Notes: generated from the sequence alone by a model not told the origin. 64,000 nucleotides of DNA from Massilia sp. Se16.2.3 (GCF_014171595.1 NZ_CP050451.1:1612001-1676000); one strand, 5' to 3'; counted from the stretch's first letter, positions 13,086 to 26,074 are shown. Numbers and translations: made by a program.

Positions 13086-14378
13086 GCCGTGGCCCGCGTG
13101 AACAGGCTGGCCACGGCCTGCGGGTTCGAGGCGAAGTAGCCGTGGAAATAGGGAGGCGGTGAGCGAGCCGACCCGGTACACGGCTTCGCCCTCGGTGCCG
13201 GACGGATTGCGCCGCGTGTGCCCGCTTGGCGCCAGCGCCGTCTCCATGCGCGAATAGTGAAAAGTATGGCCGCGCAGCTCGCCGGCCTCGGTCGCCAGCG
13301 CCTGGGCACCCAGGCCAGCCAGGCGCTGTTGCATCTGGACGCTGCCAGCCAGCAGGCCTGCCATCGGCCAGCGCGCGCCGTCGGCGTCGACCAGCTCGTC
13401 GGCCAGGGCCATCATGCCGCCGCATTCGGCCAGGATCGGCATGCCGGCATCCAGTGCCGCACGGATCGAGGCACGCCAGCGCATTGCGTTCGACAGCGTG
13501 GCCGCATGCAGTTCCGGATATCCGCCGGGCAGGTAGACGGCATCGGCTGCCGCGGGAACCGCATCGTCCGCCAGCGGCGAGAAGAAGACCAGTTCGGCAC
13601 CGAGCGCGCGCAAGGTATCGAGGTTGGCCGGATACAGGAAGGCGAAAGCCGCGTCGCGCGCGATGGCGATGGTGCGGCCCGCCAGCAGGGGCGCGATCGG
13701 CTCGGGTGCATCGGCCTGCGGCAGCAGCCGCGGTAGCGCCTCCCACGCCAGCGCGTCCAGTTGCAGCGCATCGGCCAGCTCGTCGAGCAGGGCGTCGAGC
13801 TGCGGTAGTTCGTTCGGCAGCACCAGGCCGAGATGGCGTTCGGGCAGCGGCGTCGGCTGGCGCCCCAGCGCGCCGAGCAGCGCAATGTCGCGCAGCGATT
13901 GCGCGACCATCTGCGCGTGCCCGCTACTGGCGATGCGGTTCGCGATCACGCCGGCCAGCTGCACCGGGCCATAGTCGCGCAGGCCGCGCGCCACCGCGCC
14001 CGCCGTTTGCGCCATCGCCGAAGCGTCGATGACGGCCAGCACCGGCATGTCGAATGCGCGCGCCAGGTCCGCCGCCGACGGGTTGCCGTCGTACAGGCCC
14101 ATCACACCCTCCACCAGCACGGCGTCGGCCTCGCGCGCGGCCTCGGCCAGGCGGCGCCGGCATTCCTCCAGGCCGACCATCCACAGGTCGAGCGTGTGGA
14201 CTGGCGCGCCGCAGGCACGTTCGAGCAGCATCGGGTCGATGAAATCCGGGCCGCACTTGAACACGCGCACGCGCTGGCCGGACCGTACCAGGCTGCGTGC
14301 CGGGGCGGCCGTGACCGTGGTCTTGCCCCGGCCTGAGGCCATGGCCGCCACCAGCACCATGCGCGCGCCGCTTACCAT
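13082..14378 (-). CDS. cobB: Cobyrinic acid a,c-diamide synthase, C-terminal frameshift in this assembly
   Basis: CobB (CbiA) amidates the a and c side chains of cobyrinic (or hydrogenobyrinic) acid with glutamine and ATP. The P-loop ASGRGKTTV lies at about residues 13-21, FKCGPDFIDP follows, and the C-terminal half has the amidotransferase signature ILAECGGMMAL with its cysteine and TFHYSRME. After VGSLTAS the frame is broken by an extra base in the GGG at 13151-13153 on the plus strand. Removing it gives SYFHGYFASNPQAVASLFTRATA and a stop at 13082-13084 that overlaps the cobU start. Corrected length is 431 residues. The ATG at 14378 overlaps the cobO stop by 7 bp. Without correction the frame would run on into cobU, which is spurious. 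Confidence 0.88.
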
Positions 14379-14998
14379 TCGGTACCCGCCTGGGCGACGA
14401 TGCCGGCCGCGAAAGCGTGCTTCACCACGTTCATCTCGGTGACGGTATCGGCCACCGCCACCAGTTCCGGCGGCGCGCCGCGGCCGGTGATGACGACGTG
14501 CTGCAGCGGCGGGCGCTCGAGCAGGTCGCCGATGACGGTATCGAGGTCGAGGTAGCGGTACTTCAGGGCGATGTTCAATTCGTCGAGCACGACCAGCTTG
14601 ACCGCGGGGTCGGCAAGGAAGCGTTTCGCCTGCGCCCAGGCCTCTGCAGCCTTGGCCATGTCGCGTTCGCGGTTCTGGGTTTCCCAGGTATAGCCTTCGC
14701 CCATGGCGTGGAAGCTCACCTCCTCGGGGAAGCGGCGCAGGAACAGTTCCTCGCCGGTCGACATCGCGCCCTTGATGAACTGGACCACCCCCACGCGCAT
14801 GCCATGGCCGAGCGCGCGCGCCACCATCCCGAAGGCGCTCGAGCTCTTGCCCTTGCCGTTGCCGGTGTTGACGATGATGAGGCCGATCTCCTTGTCGGCC
14901 GCGGCGATGCGCGCGTCGATGATGGCCTTCTTGCGCTCCATGCGCACGCGGTGGCGTTCGTTCAGGGCGGCCGTCTGTTCGGGTGTCATGTCGTTCAT
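14372..14998 (-). CDS. cobO: Corrinoid adenosyltransferase (CobO/BtuR type)
   Basis: Transfers the adenosyl group of ATP to cob(I)alamin or earlier corrinoids. The 208-residue product from the ATG at 14998 has the P-loop NTGNGKGKSSSAFGM, then GVVQFIKGAMSTGEE, GEGYTWETQN, LVVLDELNIAL and VVITGRGAP, which are all diagnostic of this family. The open frame extends upstream of this ATG but only over btuC sequence. It lies 31 bp after btuC and overlaps cobB. The frame is intact. Confidence 0.96.
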   Translation of the reverse strand: MNDMTPEQTAALNERHRVRMERKKAIIDARIAAADKEIGLIIVNTGNGKGKSSSAFGMVARALGHGMRVGVVQFIKGAMSTGEELFLRRFPEEVSFHAMGEGYTWETQNRERDMAKAAEAWAQAKRFLADPAVKLVVLDELNIALKYRYLDLDTVIGDLLERPPLQHVVITGRGAPPELVAVADTVTEMNVVKHAFAAGIVAQAGTEW

Positions 14999-15029
14999 GC
15001 TGGGGCTCCGTTGGGTGTCTGTGCCGGCG

Positions 15030-16058
15030 CTAGCCGCGGCGCAGGCGATGCAATTGGTAGAGAAAGATGGGGGCGCCGATGATGGCGGTGACGGCGCCGA
15101 CCGGCAGCTGCTGGGGCGCGACGACGGTGCGTGCGAGCGTGTCGCACAGGACCAGGAAACTGCCGCCGGCAAGCGCGGCAGCGGGAACCAGCACCCGGTG
15201 ATCGGGACCGAAGGCGAAGCGGCAGGCGTGCGGCACGATCAGGCCGACGAAGCCGATCGATCCGGCGCTGGTGACGGCGCTGGCGGTCAGGATCCCGGAA
15301 ACGAGAAAGAGCGAGCGCCGCAGGCTGCCGACCTGCACGCCCAGCGTCACCGCGCTTTCCGCATGCAGGGCCATCACGTTCATGCCGCGCGCATTGCGCA
15401 GGGCGAACAGCAGCGCGCCCGCCAGCACGATCCAGGGCAGCGCGCGCACTGGTGCGCCGGCGACGTCGCCGATCATCCAGAACACCATGCTGCGCAGCCG
15501 GCTTTCGGGCGCAATCGACAGCATCAGCGTGATCAGGGCCACGCACAGCGAGGAAATGATGACGCCCGTGAGCAGCAGCGTCGACGTGCCGCCAGCCGCG
15601 CCGGCGCCGCCGCGCAGGTCGTGCCGCGCCAGCGCATACAGCAGCATCGACACGGCGATGGCGCCGCCGACCGCCGCCATCTCCACCGTCGCCATCGCGC
15701 ACATCAACAGCATCGCGGCCAGCGCGCCCACGGAGGCGCCCGCCGAGATGCCGAGGATGTAGGGGTCGGCCAGGGGATTGCGCAGCAAGGCCTGCATCAG
15801 CACCCCGGCCGGAACCAGCGCACTGCCGGTGGCAAAGGCAACCAGTGCGCGCCCGGCACGCAGCTCGAGCAGCGAGGCGGCCAGCGACTGCGGCCGGCCC
15901 TCGAACAGCTGGCCCAGCGCCGCCGGTACCTCGGCCACCGCCACCGCGATGGAACCGGTCATGCCCGCATACAGCAGGGCGGCAAGGGCGACCAGCAGCA
16001 GCGAACCGGTGACTAGAAAGGCGCGTCGTTGCGGCGGCAGGCTGAGGGGCGTGCTCAC
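15030..16058 (-). CDS. btuC: Cobalamin ABC transporter permease (FecCD/BtuC family)
   Basis: A 342-residue inner-membrane protein of the FecCD family with about ten hydrophobic helices. The GTG at 16058 gives VSTPLSLPPQRRAFLV, a short basic tail before the first helix and a better fit than the long frame upstream, which runs back over btuB. Family signatures are RAGRALVAFATGSAL, MQALLRNPLADPYILGISAGAS, GSIGFVGLIVPH and DTLARTV. It is sandwiched between btuB (12 bp upstream) and cobO (31 bp downstream) in the riboswitch-led operon and next in function to btuF. No gene for the matching ATPase (BtuD) is present between it and cobO or elsewhere in the cluster. Confidence 0.93.
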   Translation of the reverse strand: MSTPLSLPPQRRAFLVTGSLLLVALAALLYAGMTGSIAVAVAEVPAALGQLFEGRPQSLAASLLELRAGRALVAFATGSALVPAGVLMQALLRNPLADPYILGISAGASVGALAAMLLMCAMATVEMAAVGGAIAVSMLLYALARHDLRGGAGAAGGTSTLLLTGVIISSLCVALITLMLSIAPESRLRSMVFWMIGDVAGAPVRALPWIVLAGALLFALRNARGMNVMALHAESAVTLGVQVGSLRRSLFLVSGILTASAVTSAGSIGFVGLIVPHACRFAFGPDHRVLVPAAALAGGSFLVLCDTLARTVVAPQQLPVGAVTAIIGAPIFLYQLHRLRRG

Positions 16059-16069
16059 AGGCGCCAACC

Positions 16070-17981
16070 TTAACGGATACCGTAGCGCAGGCCGGCGAAC
16101 CAGCTGCGGCCACCGCTGCCATAGTTGCGCGCCAGCTCGTATGACTTGTCGGCGGCGTTGTTGACGCGTGCCAGCAGCGAGAAGTCGGCATTGATGCGCC
16201 AGGTCGCGTACAGGTTGAGCAGGCCATAGCCGCCGAGACGGCGCAGGTTGGCCGCGTCGTCGAAGCGCTCGCCGGACAGCACCCATTCGGCACCAAGGTC
16301 CAGGCTGCCGGCGCGATACGCGGCGCTGAAGTTGGCATGCTTGCCGGCGCGGCGCGCCAGGCGCTTGCCGGTGCCCTCATCCTGCGGATCCTGCCAGTCG
16401 AGACTAGCACGCAGGTTCAGCGCGCCGATGCGGGTGCCGCCCGCCAGCGTGACGCCTTCGAGCGTGGCCGACGCCACGTTGTAGGCGCAGCTCCCGGTGC
16501 GGCCGTCCCTCTGGTCAGGGCAGGGCGTAGCGGTCACGATCATGTCGGTCAGGCGGTTACGGAACCAGGTGGCGTCCAACTGGACAAGGGAGCTGTCGTA
16601 GCGCAGGCCCAGTTCGGCGTTGCGGCCGCGTTCCGGCTGGTTCGATTCGACCCCATAGCCCGGGTAGTACAGCTCATTGAAGGTCGGGGCGCGGAAACTG
16701 GTACCGACGCTGGCGCTGGCGCGCAATCCACCGCCGAAGTCGTAGCCGTAACCGGCGGCACCCGTGTTCCTGGCACCGTAGTCCGAGCGGTCCTGGCGCG
16801 CGCTGACATCGAACAGGTGGCGCGCGCGGCGCAGCGCATAGGCCGCGGCATAGGAATTCGTGATGCGTTCGCGCCCCAAGGCGCGGGTGGCGCTCGCTTC
16901 CACCGCTTCCTTGCGATGGGCGGCCAGCAGCTGCAGGCGGTCGGTGCCGAGCGTGATCGTGTTTTGCCAGGTCAGTTCGTCCTGGCGGGTGTCGATCTGG
17001 CTGGTGCCGCTGGCCGTCGCGTTGGCAAAGCTGCCCAGCTTGTCCTCGGAGCGCGCCAGCTGCACGGTGCTCTGCCAGTTCGGCAGGAAGCGGTTGCTCA
17101 TGTGGAGCGAGGCGCTGTTCAGGTCCTGGCGATTGTTCGTGTCGAAGCTGCCGGCACCGCTGTCGTACTGGGCGCGCAGGCGGCTGTGCAGGAACTGGAC
17201 GCCGGCTTCGTGGCCAGGCGCGAGCAGGACCCCTACGCGGCCATGCACGCTGCTGCGGCGGTAGCCGTCGTCGTCCGGGTTGTAGCCAAAGGCACCCGGT
17301 TTGGTGGCGGAGAAGCCTTCGGATTCTTCGTGGCCGGCCCCGAGCGCGTAGCTGACGGCATGCTCGCCACCACTGGCGCCGGCAATGCTGGCGCTGGCCT
17401 GGCGTGTGGCATCGCTGCCGGCGCCGAGCGCGGCGGTGGCCGCCAGGCCGGCTTCACCCCTTGCGCGTGAAGATCTGGATGACGCCGCCGATCGCATCGG
17501 CACCGTACAGGGTGCTCAGCGGCCCGTAGACGACTTCGATGCGCTCGATCGCTTCCAGCGGAATCGCATTCCAGCTGGCGACGCCGCTGGTGGACGAGCC
17601 GATGCGCACGCCGTCGAGCAGGACGACGACCTGGTTGCTGTTGGCCCCGCGCAGGTAGACGCTGGTGCTGGCGCCGGCACTGCCGTTGCGGGTGATTTCG
17701 ATGCCGGGCTGGCGCTGCAGCACATCGGCGACCGAGCCAGCCCCAAGGCGCGCGATTTCCTCAGCCTCGATGACGGTCGTCTGGGCGATGACGTCGGCCG
17801 CGCGTTGCGGCGTGCGTGTCGCGGTGACGACGACGGTATCGATGGTGGCGTCCGATACGGCGTCCGTTACGGCGTCCGTTACGGCATCGGCGGAAGGGTG
17901 GGCGGAGGCCTGCGCGAAAGGCGCAAGCATGGCGAAGACAAGCGACGAGGCGGCCGCTTGCCGGGTACGGTGAAAGTGCAT
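16070..17981 (-). CDS. btuB: TonB-dependent outer-membrane cobalamin receptor BtuB, one indel in this assembly
   Basis: The receptor carries B12 across the outer membrane using TonB energy. From the ATG at 17981 a signal peptide (MHFHRTRQAAASSLVFAMLAPFAQASA) is followed by a small aspartate/alanine repeat and a TonB box-like IDTVVVTATR. The plug domain comes next (SVADVLQRQPGIEI, YLRGANSNQVVVLLDGVRI, ERIEVVYGP, LYGADAIGGVIQIFTRKG), then the beta-barrel ending in FAGLRYGIR with the usual C-terminal aromatic pattern. The frame breaks at the C4 run 17457-17460; removing one base joins ...FTRKG to EAGLAATAALGAG. Corrected length is 636 residues, typical for BtuB. It is the first gene after the cobalamin riboswitch. 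Confidence 0.92.
17847..17882 (-). repeat. 12-bp tandem repeat inside btuB
   Basis: Three adjacent copies of a 12-bp unit (GGCGTCCGTTAC on the plus strand, with one T-to-A variant), plus a partial fourth, encode repeated DAVT/DAVS units of the mature BtuB N-terminus just before the TonB box. Unit length is a multiple of three, so copy-number change would keep the frame. Confidence 0.85.
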
Positions 17982-18057
17982 GACGAAGTATGGGTTGGAC
18001 AACCAGCCCACGTCCCCGTAGGCCAGATTGAACAGAAGCGCGCACGCGCGCCTCCAC

Positions 18058-18250
18058 CTTTTGGCCGGTATCCGGGCTGGCAAGTGGGGCCGTCCGACCT
18101 TCCCATGCAAACGCACAGTGGTCTGGGTAGACGGTTTGCCGCGTGAACGCGGCACTTGCTTACCGTTGCGGGGGCAGCACACGTTGGCTTGCAAAGCAGG
18201 CTTCGTGTTTCCCGTTTAACTGCACCTGTGGACACAGGCGCGAGCACCAA
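18058..18250 (-). promoter_or_regulatory. Cobalamin (B12) riboswitch
   Basis: Read on the minus strand, the region contains the conserved aptamer landmarks in order: CAGTTAAACGGGAA, GCTGCCCCCGCAACGGTAA, then GGGAAGGTCGGACGG and GCCAGCCCGGATACCGGCC. These match the adenosylcobalamin-type riboswitch core, including the B12 box region. It ends about 75 bp before the btuB start. When B12 is bound it should reduce expression of btuB and the genes behind it. A short pyrimidine-poor expression platform lies between the aptamer and the ATG. The exact regulatory hairpin was not resolved. Confidence 0.93.
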
Positions 18251-18259
18251 AACAGGACG

Positions 18260-18288
18260 ATTATACGGTGTCGTCCCGGCGTTGTCAG
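18260..18288 (-). promoter_or_regulatory. Promoter of the riboswitch-btuB operon
   Basis: On the minus strand CTGACA (complement of 18283-18288) and TATAAT (complement of 18260-18265) are 17 bp apart, a near-perfect sigma70 promoter. The -35 element overlaps the stop codon of cobC. Transcription would start near 18253, right at the beginning of the aptamer. Confidence 0.8.
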
Positions 18289-18827
18289 TCTTTCAGCAAG
18301 ATGACTTCGCCATAACCGACCTGGTGTGGGGTACTCGCCGCCTGCAGCGCGGCCATCTCGAGTGACTGGCCGCCCTGCAGGGCGGACAACAGGCGAATGG
18401 TGCCGGCGTGGCAGAGCACCAGCGCTTGCGCGTGGCCGCGCGCACGCAGGTCGCGCCGGAATGCCGCCACCCGCTCTGCCACCTGCAGCACGCTTTCGCC
18501 GCCGCCGGGACGGTAGCGCAGCAGGTCGGCGGCCCAGGCGTCGACTTCGGCGCGAGGAATTGCGTCCCAGCTGCGCATCTCCCAGCTGCCGAAGTCCATC
18601 TCGGACAGGCGTGCATCGAACACGGGCGCCGGGCCCAGTCGGCGCGCCAGCTCGGCGCAGCGGCGCAGCGGGCTGGCATATACAGGCATGCTGCCGGGCA
18701 GGCCTTGGGCGCGCAGTGCAGCGTGAACCTGCATGGCCTGCGCTTCGTCTGCCTCCACATCGCTGCTGCCGTAGCACAGGCCGGGGAGCATATCCGGCCG
18801 TGGATGGCGTACCAGGAACAGCCGCAT
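18285..18827 (-). CDS. cobC: Alpha-ribazole-5'-phosphate phosphatase (histidine phosphatase family)
   Basis: Removes phosphate from alpha-ribazole phosphate, or from adenosylcobalamin phosphate, in the last steps of B12 assembly. From the ATG at 18827 the 180-residue product begins MRLFLVRHPRP with the catalytic RH motif and contains YASPLRRCAELA, the acidic FGSWE motif typical of CobC, and LCHAGTIRLL with the second active-site histidine. An upstream in-frame start would add residues that shadow cobS. It is 1 bp after cobS. Assignment to cobalamin work rests on the neighbourhood, since histidine phosphatases are broad. Confidence 0.88.
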   Translation of the reverse strand: MRLFLVRHPRPDMLPGLCYGSSDVEADEAQAMQVHAALRAQGLPGSMPVYASPLRRCAELARRLGPAPVFDARLSEMDFGSWEMRSWDAIPRAEVDAWAADLLRYRPGGGESVLQVAERVAAFRRDLRARGHAQALVLCHAGTIRLLSALQGGQSLEMAALQAASTPHQVGYGEVILLKD

Positions 18828-18828
18828 A

Positions 18829-19608
18829 CTAAGCCAGTGCGCCGTGCTTGAAGCTCGCGAGCACCGCCAGGTACACGGCCACCTCGGCCAGCTGCTGTAC
18901 GGCCCCGAGGCAGTCACCCGTATAGCCTCCAATGCGCGCCTGGAAGATACGTGCCAGCCAGAAGGCGGCGCAGGCTGCGGCGACGAGGGCGCCGCCGATC
19001 GCCCAGGGCGTGAACACGCCGTACGCCACCATCGCGGCGGCGGGAAGCAGCGCGGTCGCCGAGGCGATGCCGAATTCGCCGCCGCTTATTTCCTGCGCGA
19101 GCGGCTTGGACTTGCCTTCGCCGCGGGCGTAGGTCATGCGCCAGATCAGGCTCGTTGCGGCCAGGCGCGAGATCGGGTGCGCCAGCAGCAGCGCGGCGAT
19201 GGCGCCGGCGGGCGGCAGCATCGCCAGCGCCGTGCATTTCAGCCCGAGCATGCAGGCGATGCCGATCGCACCGTAGGCGCCGACCCGCGAATCCTTCATG
19301 ATCTCGAGCACGCGCTCGCGCGTCAGGCCGCCACCGAAACCGTCGCAGGTATCGGCGAAGCCATCTTCGTGGAAGGCGCCGGTGAGGTAGATCGACGCCG
19401 CGGTCGATAGCACCGCCGCTACTGGCGCGGGCAGCACGAGCGCGGCGAGCGCGTACACGGCAGCCGCGATAGCGCCCACTACCCAGCCGACCAGGGGGAA
19501 GTAGCGCGACGCATGGTGCAGCCACTCGGGCTGGAAGCCGACCCAGCGCGGGATCGGCAGCCGCGTGAAGAACTGCAGGGCGATGAAGAACAGGCGCAGC
19601 TGCTGCAT
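18829..19608 (-). CDS. cobS: Adenosylcobinamide-GDP ribazoletransferase CobS
   Basis: The inner-membrane cobalamin synthase joins adenosylcobinamide-GDP with alpha-ribazole (phosphate). The 259-residue protein has several hydrophobic helices and the family signatures FFTRLPIP, the metal-binding GAFHEDGFADTCDGFGGG (about residues 97-114), MKDSRVGAYGAIG, and HPISRLAATSLI. It is 3 bp after cobT and 1 bp before cobC, forming a tight cobTSC unit. The frame is intact. Confidence 0.96.
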   Translation of the reverse strand: MQQLRLFFIALQFFTRLPIPRWVGFQPEWLHHASRYFPLVGWVVGAIAAAVYALAALVLPAPVAAVLSTAASIYLTGAFHEDGFADTCDGFGGGLTRERVLEIMKDSRVGAYGAIGIACMLGLKCTALAMLPPAGAIAALLLAHPISRLAATSLIWRMTYARGEGKSKPLAQEISGGEFGIASATALLPAAAMVAYGVFTPWAIGGALVAAACAAFWLARIFQARIGGYTGDCLGAVQQLAEVAVYLAVLASFKHGALA

Positions 19609-19611
19609 GGC

Positions 19612-20658
19612 TTATGCCGCGCCGGTGCCGGCCTGGGTACTGACTTCGGCCGATGCAAAGGTCGCCATCTCGTTCAGGAAGTTCACAGCCGCGTGCAGCA
19701 GGGGCAAGGCGAGGGCGCTGCCGGTGCCTTCGCCCAGGCGCAAGCCCAGTTGCAGCAAGGGCTGGGCGCCCAGGTGCTCCAGCATCAAGCGGTGTCCATG
19801 TTCGCTGGAACAGTGCGCAAACACGCAGTAGTCGAGGATGGCGGGCTGCAGGCGCGCCGCAACGAGCAGGGCACTCGTGACGATGAAGCCGTCGATCAGC
19901 AGCACCTTGCGCAGGTGCGCCGCCTGCAGCATGGCGCCGGCCATCGTCGCGATTTCGAAGCCGCCGAAGGTGGCCAGCACGTCGAGCGGTGCGGAGACGT
20001 CGCGATGCAACTCGATAGCCGCTTGCAGCACCTTCTGTTTATGCAGGACGCCACTTGGCGCCAGGCCGGTGCCCGCACCGACGCAGCTGGCGAGCGGGAT
20101 GCCGCTCAGCTTGTGCATCAGCGCCGCGGCGGAGCTGGTGTTCCCGATGCCCATCTCGCCAAAACCCACCACGTTCCCCGGCAAGTCGCGCACGAGTGCC
20201 ATGCCGCCTTCCATCGCCTGCGCACACTCGTCAGGCGACATGGCCGCTTCCCTGGCGAAATTGCGGGTACCGGCCGCCACCTTGCGGTTGAGTAGTCCGG
20301 CGCGTTGGCCGAATACGTGGTTTACGCCTGCATCGATGACCTGGATGGTCCAGCCGTTCTGGCGTGCGAACACATTGATGGCCGCACCGCCGGCGAGGAA
20401 GTTCTCGACCATCTGCCAGGTTACTTCCTGCGGATAGGCGGAAACACCCTCGGCAACAATGCCGTGGTCGCCGGCGAACACGAGCATGGCAGGGGTATCG
20501 ATATGCGGCTGGGCCGATTCCTGGATCAGGCCAACCTGTATTGCCAGTGCTTCCAGGCGCCCCAGGCTTCCGAGCGGTTTGGTCTTATTGTCGACGGCAA
20601 GGGCAAGCGACTTGGACAGTTTGGGATTCTCGATAGGAAACACAGCGGGAATAAACAT
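19612..20658 (-). CDS. cobT: Nicotinate-nucleotide--dimethylbenzimidazole phosphoribosyltransferase CobT
   Basis: Makes alpha-ribazole phosphate from nicotinate mononucleotide and the lower-ligand base. The ATG at 20658 gives 348 residues, normal for CobT. Signatures are NKTKPLGSLGRLE, VFAGDHGIVAEGVSAYP, NFLAGGAAINVFAR, GEMGIGNTSSAAAL and the C-terminal LRLGEGTGSALALPL with the catalytic glutamate. It is the first gene of the cobTSC unit and is divergent from rRNA operon 2. Only about 80 bp lie between the ATG and the operon's P1 promoter, so both promoters share that stretch. No second cobalamin riboswitch is visible in front of it. Confidence 0.97.
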   Translation of the reverse strand: MFIPAVFPIENPKLSKSLALAVDNKTKPLGSLGRLEALAIQVGLIQESAQPHIDTPAMLVFAGDHGIVAEGVSAYPQEVTWQMVENFLAGGAAINVFARQNGWTIQVIDAGVNHVFGQRAGLLNRKVAAGTRNFAREAAMSPDECAQAMEGGMALVRDLPGNVVGFGEMGIGNTSSAAALMHKLSGIPLASCVGAGTGLAPSGVLHKQKVLQAAIELHRDVSAPLDVLATFGGFEIATMAGAMLQAAHLRKVLLIDGFIVTSALLVAARLQPAILDYCVFAHCSSEHGHRLMLEHLGAQPLLQLGLRLGEGTGSALALPLLHAAVNFLNEMATFASAEVSTQAGTGAA

Positions 20659-20712
20659 TGTTGTCGTTTTATATAGTGAACGGGCCGCGCAAAGATAGCA
20701 CAGGCGAGGGGC

Positions 20713-20741
20713 TTGCAAGCTGCCTGCGGCTTTGTTATGAT
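20713..20741 (+). promoter_or_regulatory. Upstream promoter (P1) of rRNA operon 2
   Basis: TTGCAA at 20713-20718 and TATGAT at 20736-20741 with 17-bp spacing, followed by TTCGCCTCCGCTTCGGCGCT as in operon 1. Confidence 0.65.
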
Positions 20742-20827
20742 TCGCCTCCGCTTCGGCGCTCAGTGCAAAACGTTAACGAAATCAAGTAGTTAAGTATGCA
20801 ACAGGCGAAGAAGAGGAAAAAAAGAAG

Positions 20828-20856
20828 TTGACGACGCAAACGAAACACTGCATAAT
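20828..20856 (+). promoter_or_regulatory. Downstream promoter (P2) of rRNA operon 2
   Basis: TTGACG at 20828-20833 and CATAAT at 20851-20856, 17-bp spacing, in a leader nearly identical to operon 1. Confidence 0.75.
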
Positions 20857-20912
20857 CTCACTTCTCTGCTGCTGACGAACAAAACGATTCGCGACAAAGC
20901 AGCAAGGCAGTA

Positions 20913-20944
20913 CCGCCCTCGGCGGGAGCCAAAGTTCTTTAACA
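20913..20944 (+). promoter_or_regulatory. Operon-2-specific hairpin followed by boxA
   Basis: A perfect 5-bp hairpin (CCGCC, loop CTC, GGCGG) at 20913-20925 is inserted just before the boxA AGTTCTTTAACA at 20933-20944. Operon 1 has only GAATA-type sequence here, so the hairpin is copy-specific. boxA itself is conserved in all four places where it occurs. Confidence 0.6.
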
Positions 20945-21132
20945 ATTAACAGTCGATAAGTGTGGGCGTTTGATGAAGGTGCCAGCTGACTAGTTCAGCT
21001 GATTACTTAAATTATCAAATGTTCACAAAAGTATTAAGCGTTGTCTCAGCAATGAGATAACGGTCAGTATCTTGAGTGAGCGACTCCGCTAGCAATAGCG
21101 GATGACACGAAAGTGTCAACAAACAGAGATTG

Positions 21133-22667
<1,535 letters not shown>

Positions 22668-22736
22668 GAGTAGCACCGGGAGCTAACGCTCCATCATCAA
22701 GCGTTCACACTTATCGACTGTCAATAAGAACTGTAT

Positions 22737-22763
22737 TTAGCTGAAGCGGAAAGCTTGAGCTAA
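22737..22763 (+). other. Spacer hairpin in place of the tRNA genes, operon 2
   Basis: Stem TTAGCT-G-AAGC with GCTT-G-AGCTAA around a GGAAA loop (10 pairs, one G-G mismatch). The spacer of this operon (22666-22942, about 277 nt) is roughly 234 nt shorter than that of operon 1 and holds no tRNA cloverleaf. This stem-loop occupies the site. Confidence 0.6.
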
Positions 22764-22773
22764 GTGTAGTTAT

Positions 22774-22785
22774 TGTTCTTTAACA
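22774..22785 (+). promoter_or_regulatory. boxA element in the 16S-23S spacer of operon 2
   Basis: TGTTCTTTAACA, identical to the spacer boxA of operon 1. Confidence 0.7.
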
Positions 22786-22942
22786 ATCTGGAAGAAGTAA
22801 AGTTTTTTTTAAGCGTGCAAACGCATCAGCAATGATGAGTGAGCACACTTAGGGTAGTAGTAAAAGTATCAACAAACATGCAACAAGCTGTACTCCTTGA
22901 ACTATGACGCTCCCCGGTGCGAACCAGGGGCTAACGTTATAG

Positions 22943-25824
<2,882 letters not shown>

Positions 25825-25946
25825 ATAACCTTAGCAGGATATGGATTCAAGAATACAGCGCTGTTTGTTGATACAGCTGCTACCACTTACTTCTTCCAGA
25901 TTCAGAGTAGCGTTACCCACAAGGGAAACGATGCTCGTACAAGTCA

Positions 25947-26063
25947 TGCCTGATGACCATAGCAAGTCGGTCCCACCCCTTCCCATCCCGAACAGGACCG
26001 TGAAACGACTTTGCGCCGATGATAGTGCTGCAACCAGTGTGAAAGTAGGTTATCGTCAGGCTA
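25947..26063 (+). rRNA. rrf: 5S ribosomal RNA, copy 2
   Basis: Identical in reading to copy 1 across the gene, with the terminal helix GCCTGA/TCAGGC and the CCGAACAGGACCG loop. Confidence 0.95.
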
Positions 26064-26074
26064 GTTATAAGAGA

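Noticed and set aside
14995..16410. A 471-codon minus-strand frame over btuC
   Set aside because: It is a shadow of btuC and the end of btuB; the btuC frame carries the FecCD motifs.
10609..17981. B12 operon as a set of pseudogenes
   Set aside because: The breaks are single-base, lie in CCWGG or homopolymers, and correction restores exact gene overlaps and family lengths. Clearly essential genes elsewhere (gatA, mreC) show the same type of break.
20659..20740. A second cobalamin riboswitch in front of cobT
   Set aside because: The 80-bp gap has none of the aptamer landmarks found at 18058-18250 and is too short to hold one.
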